Source: Naasia aerilata | GTDB lineage: Bacteria > Actinomycetota > Actinomycetes > Actinomycetales > Microbacteriaceae | Direction of reading: 5' to 3' | Length of the DNA: 64,000 nt | Assembly: GCF_030296595.1 (NCBI RefSeq) | Contig: NZ_AP027731.1 | Coordinates: 1,550,001-1,614,000 of the forward strand | Part shown: positions 47,630-57,442 of the stretch, in pieces | How the letters are laid out: every line of letters begins with the position of its first letter | Position numbering within the stretch: the first letter of the stretch is position 1 | Translations under genes and position numbers: made by a program | Notes under the pieces: generated by a model | What the model was told of the DNA's origin: nothing | What the model saw: the letters and a program-made list of their open reading frames with translations, nothing else | Database searches by the model: none

Positions 47630-50219
47630 CCTCCACCGTCGACCGGCCGGCCCAGCCCGCGCCGCCCGCCGCGAAGCCCGCCCGTCCGGGCCCCGCGGTG
47701 CCGCCGGGTGGCGCCGGACTCGAGCCCCGACCCCCTGCAGGGCGGCGCGGTCCCGCGGTCCTGCGCGCCGTGCGGGCCGCTCCGGTCACCGTCCTGCTCG
47801 CCGTGCTGGTGCTCGCCGGCACGGCGGCGACGACCCTGGCGGGCTGGGGGACCGCGCAGCTCGGCGTATCCCCGCACTCCCTGCTCGCGGGGGAGTGGTG
47901 GCGGCTCGCCGCCGCCCTCGTGGTCTCCCCATCGCCGGTCTGGCTTCCTCTGCTGCTTCCGCTTCTGATCGGCAGCATCGGCTACGCGGAGCGGCGCCTC
48001 GGCTCCCTCGCCACGGCGATCACCTACCTCGCCACAGGGCTGGCGGGCACGCTGGTGGGCACGGCCGCCCAGTTCGCGCTCGCCGCCGTGCCGCGCTTCC
48101 TGCCCGGCATCGAGCTCGGCCAGTTCGTCCTGGATCCCACAGCGGCGATCTCGGGCACCCTCATCGCTGCGAGCTTCGTCTCCGGCCCGCTGTGGCGCCG
48201 CCGGATCCGGGTGGTGGTCGTCGCCACGGGCGTCCTCGCCGTGCTGCACGGCGGCGGCGCGGCCGACCTGTACCGCGTCGTCGCCGAGCTCGCCGGCTTC
48301 GTCGTCGGGGGCGTGCTGGTCCGCCGGTACCGGCCGCGACGGCGGCCGAGCAGTCACCGCGAGCTGCGCAGCCTGCTGGCCACGGTCGTCGCCCTCACCG
48401 CAGCGGGACCCCTCATCGCCATCACGACCCACTCCCGCATCGGACCCCTCGCGCCCCTGGCCGCTGCGCTCGCCGAGGGGTTCCCGCAGCCCGCGGACAC
48501 CTGCTTCGGCGGATCGCCCGCCCTCGGCTGCGCCCAGGCGGTCCTGCTCGCCCGCCTCGATGACGCCGGCCCGGTCGTGCTCGCCCTCATGCCGCTCGTC
48601 GCCCTCCTCGTCGCCGCGGTGGGCCTCCGCCGCGGCCGCCGCAGCGCCCTCCTGCTCGCCGTGTGCGTCAACCTCGCCCTCGGCGCCTTCGCCTGCGCCT
48701 TCTACGTCGTGCTGCCGCTGACCGGGAACGGCTTCTTCCCGGGCTTCTCGGGGTACGACGAGGCGCGCGCCATGTCCGCGGTCGTGTCGGCGGCCCTCCC
48801 GCTCGCGATGGCGCTCCTCCTGCTCGCCTTCCGCCGGGAGTTCCCGGTGCTCACGCCGCGCGGCACCGTGCGCCGCTACCTGGTGTTCCTTGCCGCGGCC
48901 GTCGCCGTGCTGTGCGCGCTCTACGTCGGCGGCGGCGCGCTGCTCGCCGACGGCTGGACGCCGCGAGCGAGCGTCGCCGCGCTCATCGCCGACCTGCCCG
49001 AGCGCTTCGTTCCCCCGGCTACGTCTTCACCGACGTGGCGGAGTTCCTGCCCACCTCGTGGCAGACTCGGCTCCTCTTCCACTGGATCGGTCCCGCACTC
49101 TGGCTGGCCTCGCTGGCAGGCGCGCTCCCGCTCTTCCTCGGCTCGGCTCGCGTGCCCGAGACGAGCCCCGCCGGGCAGCTGCGGCGACTGCTCCTGCAGC
49201 AGGGCGGCAGCTCGATCGGCCACATGGGCACGTGGCCGGACACCCTGCACTGGGTGTCCGAGGACGGCAGCGCCGCGGTGCCCTACCGGCTGGTCTCCGG
49301 CGTCGCGCTGACGGTGGGCGGCCCCATCTGCGCGCCCGAAAGACGCTCCGACGCCGTCATCGGCTTCGCGCGCCACTGCTACGAGCACGGGTGGCTGCCC
49401 TCCTTCTACAGCCTCCGCGAGGAGGACTACGCCGACGTCTTCGCCTCGCTCGGCTGGGCGACCGTGCGAGTGGGGGAGGAGATGGTGCTCGACCCTCGGA
49501 CCGCCTCCTTCTCGGGACGCGCCTTCCAAGTCATCCGCACGTCCGTGAACGGGGCTCAGCGGCTCGGCATCGAGGCCCGGTGGGCGCGGTACCGCGACCT
49601 CTCCCGGCAGGAGTCGCTGCAGATCCGCGAGATCTCCGAGCAGTGGGTGGCGGAGAAGGGGCTGCCCGAGATGGGCTTCACCCTCGGCGGCCTCGACGAG
49701 CTGGATGACGCGGACGTGCGGCTCCTCGTGGCCGTCGACGGGGACGGTGTGGTGCACGGCTTCACCAGCTGGCTGCCCCGATTCCGGAACGGCACGGTCG
49801 TCGGCTGGACCCTCGACGTGATGCGCCGCCGAGCGGACGGGTTCCCCCGGGTCATGGAGTTCCTCATCGCGACGGCCGTGACCCGGTTGGGCCGGGACGG
49901 CATCGAGGAGGTGAGCCTCGCGGCAGCGCCGCTCGCCTCCTCGGTCCCCACCGCCGCTTCGGCCGTGCTCGACGCCCTCGCGCGGGGCCTCGAGCCGGCC
50001 TACGGCTTCCGCTCGCTGTTCGCCTTCAAGGCGAAGTTCCAGCCCCGGCGCCTTCCGCTCCTCGTCGCGACGCCCGACGCGCTCGCCCTGCCGATCGTCG
50101 CGCGAGCGGTGCTGCACGCCTACCTCCCGGAGACCTCCGCCCGGTCTCGCCTGCGCATGCTCGCGGGCCTCCTGCGGAGGCCGCGCATCCGGGCGGCGGC
50201 GCCTGCTCACGGGCACTGA
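47626..50219 (+). CDS. Rhomboid-like / MprF C-terminal (DUF2156) fusion protein (frameshifted in this sequence)
   Basis: About 865 aa after repair. The first ~250 residues resemble rhomboids (GEWWRLAAAL, AISGTLIAASFV near the catalytic Ser position), then more helices follow. The second half is the aminoacyl-phosphatidylglycerol synthase domain of MprF/LysX-type proteins (QQGGSSIGHMGTWPDT, YRLVSGVALTVGGPIC, GWTLDVMRRRADG, GFRSLFAFKAKFQPR). The rhomboid catalytic His position reads VAELAGFVVGG, so protease activity is unlikely. Frames join if one C is added to the run 49012-49016. Probably modifies membrane lipid charge. GTG 47626 overlaps the leader ORF. Confidence 0.82.
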
Positions 50220-50480
50220 CACACGGTCGTCCCTCGAGGAAAACGGCGCGCCGGGCAGGTTCCGAAATGTCCCCCGAGGAGGGGGCGTGTACCCCTTACT
50301 GGTCGGAATCAGGCCAACGAAGTGGCGGAAATCCTGCACTTCGGGGGGCGAAGCGTACCCCGCCTGTCCCTGTAAATACCGACTGTGCGGAAACCGTCCC
50401 GTTGGCACGATTGTTCTTGTCGGTGCTCCCCTCGCGGAGCGCCACCGGGCACTCGCCGACTAGGGTAAGCGGGCGAGTGA

Positions 50481-50570
50481 TCTGGGGGCGAGTCAGGGTG
50501 ATATTCGGGTTATCACCCTGACTCGGGTCTTGGTGAGGGCCGGTCCGTGTGGACCGGCCCTCGTCTTTTT
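50481..50570 (+). ncRNA. Candidate small RNA ending in a strong terminator
   Basis: A 15-bp perfect stem (50489-50503 with 50511-50525, loop ttcgggt) is followed ten bases on by a textbook terminator, 250 bases past the nearest upstream gene. TAGGGT at 50461-50466 could be its -10 box, placing the 5' end near 50473. No known RNA family is recognised; not 6S, tmRNA, RNase P or SRP RNA. Confidence 0.35.
50535..50570 (+). terminator. Strong Rho-independent terminator
   Basis: Perfect 12-bp GC-rich stem (gagggccggtcc / ggaccggccctc), GTGT loop and a gtcttttt tail. The clearest T-tract terminator in the window. Confidence 0.9.
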
Positions 50571-50605
50571 CCGCGTCCTTTTGTTCGGATTGCTGTGCTG
50601 GGGGC

Positions 50606-50692
50606 GCGGTGGTCGGGGCGCGGTCGCTTCTCAGACAGTTGCGCGCCAAGCATGGCGCGCAAAACTCGCCTCGACCGCGCCCCGACCACCGC
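50606..50692. repeat. Nested palindrome (21-bp outer arms, 10-bp inner hairpin)
   Basis: Outer arms 50606-50626 and 50672-50692 are perfect complements (gcggtggtcggggcgcggtc..). Inside lies a second perfect hairpin ttgcgcgcca-agca-tggcgcgcaa (50639-50662). An RNA copy would fold into one long two-tier stem. No second copy is seen in the window. Confidence 0.85.
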
Positions 50693-50801
50693 TCTGCGAG
50701 CGAGTGGACGATCCGGAGATGGTGGGGTGGGGCCGTCCGTCACGTGGGGGAGAGGATGGGTAGGCGCTCCTTCGCATTCCCTCTCGTCGCCGCCCCCAAC
50801 G

Positions 50802-50900
50802 GATGATTGAGGCGCGGCCGAAGGTCGCGTCTCGAAATCAGGCCCGTTCCCCCGACCGATGATTGAGGAGCGGCCGCAGGGCGCGTCTCGAAATCAGCCC
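50802..50900 (+). repeat. Dispersed repeat family D, tandem copies 2 and 3
   Basis: Units starting at 50802 and 50858 (56-base period) share gatgattgagg-gcggccg-agg-cgcgtctcgaaatcag. Same outer sequences as 29951-29989, but with a different GC-rich centre. They lie just downstream of accE. Confidence 0.85.
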
Positions 50901-50932
50901 GTCGTTTGTGGTGGGCCGTCCCGTCCCCGGCG

Positions 50933-51145
50933 TCAGTGCCAGGTGGAGGGGAGGTGGGCGCGGAGGTCGCGGATGCTGCGCTCCCAGCCCGACGGCGTGC
51001 GCCGCTTCGGCGTCTCGCGGCGCTCCGAGGGCGTGGCCGTCGCCTGCAGGACCGCCAGGACGGCGGCGAGCTCCTCGTCCGTCGGCGTGCCCCGCACCAC
51101 GCGGACGTCGAGCGGCGCCGCGTCCTCTGCGCTCTCGGTGCTCAC
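50933..51145 (-). CDS. accE: Acyl-CoA carboxylase epsilon subunit
   Basis: 70-aa actinobacterial AccE-type protein that binds and stabilises the carboxyltransferase complex. Typical features: [22 protein letters not shown] near the N-terminus and the C-terminal [16 protein letters not shown] with conserved Trp. GTG 51145 overlaps the accB stop as GTGA. Too short to assign by itself, but position and both motifs agree. Confidence 0.88.
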   Translation of the reverse strand: MSTESAEDAAPLDVRVVRGTPTDEELAAVLAVLQATATPSERRETPKRRTPSGWERSIRDLRAHLPSTWH

Positions 51146-52794
51146 AGCGGGATGTTGCCGTGCTTCTTCGGCGGCTGGTCCGCGCGCTTCGTGCGCAGAG
51201 CGCGCAGCGCCTTCACCACGACGATGCGGGTGGCGGCCGGCTCGACCACGCCGTCCAGCTCGCCGCGCTCCGCAGCCAGGAAGGGGCTCGCCACGTTGTA
51301 CGTGTACTCGTTCGCGAGCCGCGTGCGCACGGCGGCCACATCCTCCCCGGCCTCCTCGGCCCGCCGGATCTCGCCGCGGTAGAGGATGTTGACCGCGCCC
51401 TGGCCGCCCATCACGGCGATCTCCGCGGTCGGCCACGCGTAGTTGAGGTCGGCGCCGAGCTGCTTCGATCCCATGACGATGTAGGCCCCGCCGTAGGCCT
51501 TGCGGGTGATCACGGTGACCAGCGGGACGGTGGCCTCGGCGTAGGCGTAGAGGAGCTTCGCGCCGCGGCGGATGACGCCCGTCCACTCCTGGTCGGTGCC
51601 GGGCAGGTAGCCGGGCACGTCGACGAGGGTGAGGATCGGGATCGAGAAGGCGTCGCAGAACCGCACGAACCGGGCGGCCTTCTCTCCCGCGTCGATGTTC
51701 AGCGTCCCGGCCATCGCGCTCGGCTGGTTCGCGATGATGCCCACCGACCGGCCCTCGATGCGGCCGAAGCCGACCACGATGTTGGGCGCGAACAGGGGCT
51801 GCGTCTCCAGGAACTCGCCGTCGTCGACGATGTGCTCGATCACCGTGTGCACGTCGTACGGCTGGTTCGGGGAGTCGGGGATGACGGTGTTCAGCCGCCG
51901 GTCCGCGTCGGTGATCTCGAGCTCCGCCTCCGCCTCGTAGACGGGCGGCTCGGACAGGTTGTTGTCCGGCAGGTAGGACAGCAGCGTGCGCGCGTAGTCG
52001 AGGGCGTCGTCCTCGTCGCTGGCCAGGTAGTGCGCGACCCCGGACCGGGTGTTGTGGGTGAGCGCGCCGCCGAGCTCCTCCATGCCGACGTCCTCGCCGG
52101 TCACCGTCTTGATGACGTCCGGCCCGGTCACGAACATCTGGCTCGTCTTGTCGACCATGATCACGAAGTCGGTGAGCGCCGGGGAGTAGACGGCGCCGCC
52201 CGCCGCGGGTCCCATGACGATCGAGAGCTGCGGGATCACGCCGGACGCCGCGGTGTTCCGGCGGAAGATCTCGCCGTACTTCCCCAGGGCGACCACGCCC
52301 TCCTGGATGCGCGCGCCGCCGGAATCCAGGATGCCGATGATCGGCACGCCCGTCTTCAGCGCGTGCTCCATCACCTTGATGATCTTCTCGCCCGCGACCT
52401 CGCCGAGGGAGCCGCCGAAGATCGTGAAGTCCTGGGAGTAGACGGCGACCTGGCGGCCGTGGATTGTGCCGAGCCCCGTGACGACCGCGTCGCCGTACGG
52501 CCGCTTCTTCTCCATGCCGAAGGCGTGCGTGCGGTGCCGCACGAACTCGTCCAGCTCGACGAAGGACCCGTGGTCGAGCAGCTGCTCGATGCGCTCGCGG
52601 GCGGTCTTCTTGCCCTTCGCGTGCTGCTTCTCGATGGCGGCCGCGCCGCTCGCGGTGACCGCCTCGTGGTACCGCTCGCGCAGGTCCTGGAGCTTCCCGG
52701 CCGTCGTATACAGGTCCGCGGGAGCCGGTGCGGCGGCGTCGCCGACGACCTTCCGCTCCCCGTCGCCCACGCCGGCCAGGTTCGTCTCCGTCAC
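51142..52794 (-). CDS. accB: Acyl-CoA carboxylase beta chain (carboxyltransferase)
   Basis: Transfers the carboxyl group from biotin (on AccA) to acetyl- or propionyl-CoA. 550 aa. N-terminal acyl-CoA side: [52 protein letters not shown] and the oxyanion-loop [14 protein letters not shown]-terminal carboxybiotin side: [55 protein letters not shown] overlaps the first GTG (52803), so GTG 52794, seven bases after it, is the leaderless start. Confidence 0.95.
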   Translation of the reverse strand: MTETNLAGVGDGERKVVGDAAAPAPADLYTTAGKLQDLRERYHEAVTASGAAAIEKQHAKGKKTARERIEQLLDHGSFVELDEFVRHRTHAFGMEKKRPYGDAVVTGLGTIHGRQVAVYSQDFTIFGGSLGEVAGEKIIKVMEHALKTGVPIIGILDSGGARIQEGVVALGKYGEIFRRNTAASGVIPQLSIVMGPAAGGAVYSPALTDFVIMVDKTSQMFVTGPDVIKTVTGEDVGMEELGGALTHNTRSGVAHYLASDEDDALDYARTLLSYLPDNNLSEPPVYEAEAELEITDADRRLNTVIPDSPNQPYDVHTVIEHIVDDGEFLETQPLFAPNIVVGFGRIEGRSVGIIANQPSAMAGTLNIDAGEKAARFVRFCDAFSIPILTLVDVPGYLPGTDQEWTGVIRRGAKLLYAYAEATVPLVTVITRKAYGGAYIVMGSKQLGADLNYAWPTAEIAVMGGQGAVNILYRGEIRRAEEAGEDVAAVRTRLANEYTYNVASPFLAAERGELDGVVEPAATRIVVVKALRALRTKRADQPPKKHGNIPL

Positions 52795-53029
52795 GCCGTT
52801 CACCCTACCGGCCCCCTTCTCCGCGCCCCCGTTGACGTTTCGCACAAAGCCGGTGCCGTGATGCGGTGCGAGTGCGCCCCGCAGACGCCCGATTTCTGCA
52901 GCCCGGCCCTCCCGCGGATCAGGCAATGCCTGCGCGGAGACGGCGTGTCTTCCTGAACCGCGTGCGAAATACGGCCGGAGGCCTGAACGGCGTGAATCCT
53001 CCTGATCCGCGCAGATGGCGGCGGAGCGG

Positions 53030-53824
53030 TCAGCGGGACCGGAGGCGGGGCGCCACAGCCCGGAGGCGGCGCAGCACGGCCCGGAGGCGGCGCTCGACGC
53101 CCCACACCGTGACCCGGGCCATCGCCTCGAGGACGATCGCGTTGTTCATCTTGCTCGTGCCCGCCGTGCGCTCGCGGAACTCGATGGGGAATTCGGAGAT
53201 GCCGAATCCGGCGTCGTGCAGGCGGATCGTCATGTCGATCTGGAAGCAGTAGCCGCGCGAGTGCACGTCGCGCAGGGGCAGCGCGTCGAGCGCGCTCGTG
53301 CGGTACGCGCGGTAGCCGGCGGTCGAGTCCCGGACCGGCAGGGACAGCATCCAGCGGGCGTACGTGTTGCCGGCCCGGCTGAGCAGCTGGCGGAAGGGCG
53401 ACCAGTCGACGACCGTCCCGCCAGGGACCCACCGGGAGCCGATGACCACGCCCAGGGACGGGTCCGCCTCGAGGGCGTCCATCATCGCCGGCAGCGAGGC
53501 CGTCGGATGGGATCCGTCCGCGTCGAGCTCCACGACGGCGGGGTAGCCGAGCACCATCGCCCGGTGGAATCCGGAGAGATAGGCCCGGCCGAGCCCCTCC
53601 TTGCCGGCCCGGTGCAGCACCGAGACGCGCGACTCCTCGGCGGCGAGCCGGTCGGCGAGCTCGCCGGTTCCATCCGGGCTGGAGTCGTCGACCACGAGGA
53701 TGTCGAGGTCGGCGTTCAGGTCGAGGACCCGACGCACGACGGCGTCGAGGTTCGCGATCTCGTTGTAGGTCGGGATGACGACGAGTGCGCGGCCCCGCGG
53801 GGGAGTGTTCGCCGATCGGGGCAC
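53030..53824 (-). CDS. Polyprenol-phosphate mannosyltransferase (DPM1-like GT2)
   Basis: Transfers mannose from GDP-mannose (made by ManC here) to polyprenyl phosphate, giving the donor for extracytoplasmic mannosylation. 264 aa. GT2 motifs: [63 protein letters not shown] and the [11 protein letters not shown] acceptor block; [15 protein letters not shown] is typical of actinobacterial Ppm1. No membrane domain. GTG 53824 has TAGGAT seven bases upstream. Divergent from birA. Confidence 0.93.
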   Translation of the reverse strand: MPRSANTPPRGRALVVIPTYNEIANLDAVVRRVLDLNADLDILVVDDSSPDGTGELADRLAAEESRVSVLHRAGKEGLGRAYLSGFHRAMVLGYPAVVELDADGSHPTASLPAMMDALEADPSLGVVIGSRWVPGGTVVDWSPFRQLLSRAGNTYARWMLSLPVRDSTAGYRAYRTSALDALPLRDVHSRGYCFQIDMTIRLHDAGFGISEFPIEFRERTAGTSKMNNAIVLEAMARVTVWGVERRLRAVLRRLRAVAPRLRSR

Positions 53825-53884
53825 ACGTCCGATCCTAGGCGGGCGGCCGGGCGTGTTCCGGACGCCTCCCAGTAGCGTGGGAGC

Positions 53885-54667
53885 GTGGATCTCGAGCGCA
53901 CGGCCGAGCTCGCCGCGCGGATCGCCGTGCTGCCGAGCGCGGGCTCCACCAACGACGAGCTGGTCGCGCGCGCCGGTGGCGCGGACCCGTGGCCGCACCT
54001 CTCCGTGGTCGCCACCGACGACCAGACCGCCGGCCGCGGACGTCGCGGACGGGTCTGGTCCGCTCCGGCCGGGACCTCGCTCGCCGCCTCCGTGCTGCTG
54101 CGCCCCACGCTTCCGGCGGACGCTCTCGGCTGGGTGCCCCTCCTCACCGGCCTGGCCGTCACGCGCACCCTGCGCCGGCTGGGCGCGGAGGCGAGCCTCA
54201 AGTGGCCGAACGATGTGCTGATCGGGGAGCGCAAGGTCTGCGGCATCCTCGCCGAGCTGCTGCCGGGCGGCGGAGGCGTGGTGGTGGGGGTCGGGATCAA
54301 CCTGACGCTGACCGCCGACGAGCTGCCCGTGCCGACGGCGACGTCTCTCGCGCTCGAGGGCGTCTCGGCCGATGCCGACACCGTGCTGGCGGGCGTACTC
54401 GGCGATCTGACCGGTCTCCTCGACGCGCTGGTCGCCGCCGACGGGGACCCGGACCGAAGCGGCCTCCGCGCCGCCGTCATGGCCGCGTGCTCGACCCTCG
54501 GCCGTGCGGTGACCGTGGAACTGCCGTCCGGGGAGCTCCTGCGCGGCACTGCGGCCGGTCTGGGGGCGGATGGTCGCCTGGAGGTGCGGCCCGACGCCGC
54601 CTCGCCCGGCCTCGACCCGAAGATCGTGTCCGTGTCGGCGGGCGACGTGACTCACCTGCGGTATTAA
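53885..54667 (+). CDS. birA: Biotin-[acetyl-CoA-carboxylase] ligase
   Basis: Attaches biotin to the EAMKM site of AccA. 260 aa, lacking the N-terminal DNA-binding domain of the E. coli repressor, so it is a pure ligase. Motifs: GSTNDELVARA, TAGRGRRGRVWSAPAG (biotinyl-AMP loop), SLKWPNDVLIGERKVCGILAE and VVVGVGINL. GTG 53885 has TAGCGT six bases upstream. Placed between the carboxylase genes and purK, as often in this group. Confidence 0.95.
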   Translation: MDLERTAELAARIAVLPSAGSTNDELVARAGGADPWPHLSVVATDDQTAGRGRRGRVWSAPAGTSLAASVLLRPTLPADALGWVPLLTGLAVTRTLRRLGAEASLKWPNDVLIGERKVCGILAELLPGGGGVVVGVGINLTLTADELPVPTATSLALEGVSADADTVLAGVLGDLTGLLDALVAADGDPDRSGLRAAVMAACSTLGRAVTVELPSGELLRGTAAGLGADGRLEVRPDAASPGLDPKIVSVSAGDVTHLRY

Positions 54668-54673
54668 TAGGTC

Positions 54674-55282
54674 ATGGCGAGCGGGGCCGGCACGACCGAC
54701 GCCGCGGTGGGGCAGTCTCGGCGCGGGCGCTCCAACGCGCCCGGAGAGGCGATCGGCGCTCCGAAGCGCGGATCGTCATCGGAGAGCGTCGTCGCCCGGA
54801 TGCACTCCTCTGCCCGCCGGCTGATCCTCCCCGGCATCGCGGTGCTCGCGGTGTGCGGCGCCGCCGGCTACTTCACCGGCCGGATGCCAGAGCCGTGGGA
54901 GAACACGGCGCTGCCCTTCGCGGCCCTCGTCCTGATCGTGCTGCTGGGCGTGATCCCGTTCCTCCGCTGGCTCGGGCGGGTCTACACGCTGACCACGCGG
55001 CGGATCGTGCTGCGCCGCGGCCTCGTGATCCGGAGCCGGCAGGAGGTCCTGCTCACGCGCGGGTACGACGTCACTCTGCGCCGCGGCCCCTTGCAGGCGA
55101 TCTCGGGCAGCGGCGACATCATCGTGGACACGGGCGGCGAGGACCCCGTCGTGCTCAAGGACGTCCCCGCCGCCGTTCAGGTCCAGGCCGCCCTGGCCGA
55201 CCTCATGGAGCTCAGCACGCACGTCGTCGGCACCAAGCGGCAGCAGCAGATCCAGGCGACCCGGCGGCCGTTCGACCCCTGA
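54674..55282 (+). CDS. Membrane protein with bacterial PH domain
   Basis: 202 aa. A basic/Ser-rich N-terminal tail (about 55 residues), two membrane helices (about 60-80 and 88-108), then a PH-like domain: YTLTTRRIVLRRGLVIRSRQEVLL, typical of the YdbS/DUF304 family, and DPVVLKDVPAAVQVQAALADLM. ATG 54674, seven bases after birA. Function unknown; in this lineage it regularly sits after birA. Confidence 0.82.
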   Translation: MASGAGTTDAAVGQSRRGRSNAPGEAIGAPKRGSSSESVVARMHSSARRLILPGIAVLAVCGAAGYFTGRMPEPWENTALPFAALVLIVLLGVIPFLRWLGRVYTLTTRRIVLRRGLVIRSRQEVLLTRGYDVTLRRGPLQAISGSGDIIVDTGGEDPVVLKDVPAAVQVQAALADLMELSTHVVGTKRQQQIQATRRPFDP

Positions 55283-55335
55283 GTGCCGTCACGTCCGCGG
55301 TCGATCGCGGGTCCGCCCGCTCGCACCGGGGAGTG

Positions 55336-55398
55336 GGGCGACTTGCCGAAAAATCACGCTAAGGAGCGTTAGAAGCGTGATTTTGTGGCAAGTCGCCC
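55336..55398. repeat. Palindromic repeat family A, copy 3
   Basis: Arms 55336-55360 and 55374-55398 share gggcgacttgcc and aaaatcacgct with their complements; two mismatches in the middle. Same family as 6102-6152 and 6194-6250, 49 kb away. Loop 55361-55373. Confidence 0.85.
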
Positions 55399-55552
55399 GG
55401 TGCTGGGTGCGCCCGGGGTCCGTGAGGGACGTGCGGTTCGCAGGCCACTCGGCACGGGGTGCTGGTTGGGCTCAAGACGCAGCATGGGTGGGGTGGTGCG
55501 TGACGCCTGGTGCTCTGAACGGGGAGGGGCGCCGAGCGCGCGGCCTCATCGC

Positions 55553-55620
55553 CGAACGCACCCCGTGCCACCGAGCGCGCCCCGTATACGAGGTGCGCTC
55601 GGTGCTACGGGGTGCGCTCG
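55553..55620. repeat. Long palindrome, family E
   Basis: 29-base arms (55553-55581, 55592-55620) containing cgcaccccgt and caccgagcgc, four mismatches, loop ccgtatacga. Shares ccgagcgcgccccgt with 23991-24005. Immediately 3' to the gtrA-like gene. Confidence 0.8.
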
Positions 55621-55673
55621 ATGAGGAGTGCGAGGCACCAAGCGCACAGGCGGTCGCCGAACCGCTGCGGAGC

Positions 55674-56207
55674 TCAGGAGCCGCTGGACTCCGTGACCGC
55701 GGTGGCGGGGACCCGGCGGCGGCGAGGCCGCCCCGTCCGCTCGGGGTGGTACACCCAGTAGCGGTACAGCGAGAAGCGGACGACCGATCCGAGGATCAGG
55801 CCGATCACGTTGCCCGAGATGTTGTCGGCGAGCAGCGACGTGTAGCCGAGGGCGTAGTGCGAGATCCACAGGCAGCCGAGCCCGACGCCCATCCCGAGCA
55901 GGCTCACGGCGAGGAACTCGATGCCCTCGCGCCCGCTGTCGGCACGACGGTGAGGACCGAAGGTCCAATATCGGTTGCCGACCCAGTTCGCGGCGATCGC
56001 GACCGCCGTCGAGATGGTCTTCGCGAGGATGGGCCCCTGCCCGTGCATCTCCGGCGCCAGAAGCGTGAGCCGAAGGGCGTTGAACACCGCGAGATCGAGC
56101 ACGAAGCCGACGCCCCCGACGAGGGCGAATGCGAAGAGCTGGCGGACCAGCCTTCCCACCTGTTCTCCGGTGGTGGCGCCGCCCGGACCGCGGGTGGGAT
56201 CAGCCAT
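55674..56207 (-). CDS. GtrA-family membrane protein
   Basis: 177 aa, four predicted helices, matching GtrA/DPMS-type flippase-like proteins that move polyprenyl-linked sugars or assist glycosyltransferases. Family marks: FALVGGVGFVLDLAVFNALR in helix 1, NWVGNRYWTFG after helix 2, and the final FSLYRYWVYHPER. It may work with the polyprenol-phosphate mannosyltransferase at 53 kb. ATG 56207; divergent from purK. Confidence 0.88.
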   Translation of the reverse strand: MADPTRGPGGATTGEQVGRLVRQLFAFALVGGVGFVLDLAVFNALRLTLLAPEMHGQGPILAKTISTAVAIAANWVGNRYWTFGPHRRADSGREGIEFLAVSLLGMGVGLGCLWISHYALGYTSLLADNISGNVIGLILGSVVRFSLYRYWVYHPERTGRPRRRRVPATAVTESSGS

Positions 56208-56273
56208 GCAGGAAGTCCGCTCCGATAGGACAAGATTGTGCGGGAGTCGTCAGTCTAGATCAGCAGGGGGATC

Positions 56274-57385
56274 ATGAACCTGAGCGTTGGGGTCGTGGGC
56301 GGAGGGCAGCTCGCCCGCATGATGATCCCGGCCGCGGTCGAGCTCGGCATCGAGCTCAAGGTGCTGGCGGAGGCCGAGGGGTCGTCCGCCCGGCAGGCCA
56401 CGACCATGGTCGGCGACTACACGGACGCCGCGACCGTTCTCGCCTTCGCCGAGACGGTGGACGTCGTGACCTTCGACCACGAGCACGTCCCGCAGCCGGT
56501 GCTCCGCGAGCTCGTCGCGCACGGCGTCGCGGTGCGTCCCGGTCCGCACGCGCTCCTCTACGCGCAGGACAAGCTCCTCATGCGCGAGCGGCTGTCGGGT
56601 CTCGGCCTGCCCGTTCCCGATTGGGCGCGCATCCGCACCGCGGAGGACCTCGACCGATTCCTGGCGGACCACGACGGCCGCGCCGTCGTGAAGACCCCGC
56701 GCGGCGGGTACGACGGCAAGGGCGTCCGCGTCGTCACCTCCTCGTCGGATGCCGCCGACTGGCTGGCCGAGGGCGAGCTGCTGGCGGAGGAGGCGGTCGT
56801 GTTCCGTCGCGAGCTCGCGCAGCTCGTGGCTCGCCGGCCCTCGGGGAGACCGTCGCCTGGCCGGTCGTCGAGACGGTACAGCGCAACGGCGTCTGCGCGG
56901 AGGTCGTGGCGCCCGCACCCCGGGCGGCGGGGCGGGTGGCCGACCTCGCGTGCGACATCGCGCTCCAGGTCGCCGAGGCGATCGACGTGGTCGGAGTCCT
57001 GGCGGTGGAGCTGTTCGAGACCGCCGACGACCGGGTCCTCGTCAACGAGCTCGCGATGCGGCCTCACAACTCGGGCCACTGGACCATCGACGGGTCCACG
57101 ACCAGCCAGTTCGAGCAGCACCTGCGCGCGGTCCTCGACCTCCCGCTGGGCGCAACGGGCAGCCGGGACCCGTGGAGCGTCATGGTGAACATCCTCGGCG
57201 GCCCGCAGACCGGGACCCTGGCCGACCGCTATCCCCGAGCCTTGGCGGTGGAGCCGGTCGCGAAGGTGCACGGCTACGGCAAGGAGCCGCGGCCGGGTCG
57301 GAAGGTCGGGCACGTGACCGTGACCGGCACCGAGCTCGACGACGTCGCCTACCGCGCCCGCGCGGTCGCCGCGGTCTTCGAGTAG
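56274..57385 (+). CDS. purK: 5-(carboxyamino)imidazole ribonucleotide synthase (frameshifted in this sequence)
   Basis: ATP-grasp enzyme carboxylating AIR in purine synthesis. N-terminal VGVVGGGQLARMMIPAAVEL; VVKTPRGGYDGKGVRVV in the ATP-grasp loop; metal site ELFETADDRVLVNELAMRPHNSGHWTI. The frame breaks after ARRPSG; one G restored in run 56843-56846 gives ETVAWPVVETVQRNG. Repaired length about 371 aa. ATG 56274 follows an AGCAGGGGG sequence. The usual neighbour purE is not next to it. Confidence 0.93.
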
Positions 57386-57442
57386 CGCGGCGGCGTTTCC
57401 TCCGCGGAGAGGGGCCTCCCGCCCCCTACCGTGTCTCCTGCC

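Larger units (their letters stand above)
50220..50932. other. 713-bp gene-free region rich in secondary structure
   Basis: No credible gene. From left to right it holds a small cttcg-gggg-cgaag hairpin near 50338-50352, a perfect 15-bp inverted repeat (50489-50525), a strong terminator (50535-50570), a nested palindrome (50606-50692) and two tandem copies of repeat D (50802-50900). Short open frames here only translate the repeats. Confidence 0.8.
55283..55673. other. 391-bp gene-free region with two palindromes
   Basis: Contains repeat A copy 3 (55336-55398) and the long palindrome 55553-55620. No coding potential is convincing; open frames translate the repeats. Lies between convergent genes. 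Confidence 0.8.

Noticed and set aside
45742..48432. 896-codon open frame on the minus strand
   Set aside because: Antisense to the kinase, membrane partner and MprF-like genes, all of which have clear motifs.
50513..50810. Several 60-120 codon open frames on both strands
   Set aside because: They read across the terminator and nested palindrome, and overlap each other without ribosome-binding sites or domain similarity.
55377..56228. 283-codon plus-strand frame at the gtrA locus
   Set aside because: Starts inside repeat A and runs antisense to the GtrA protein, which has clear family motifs.
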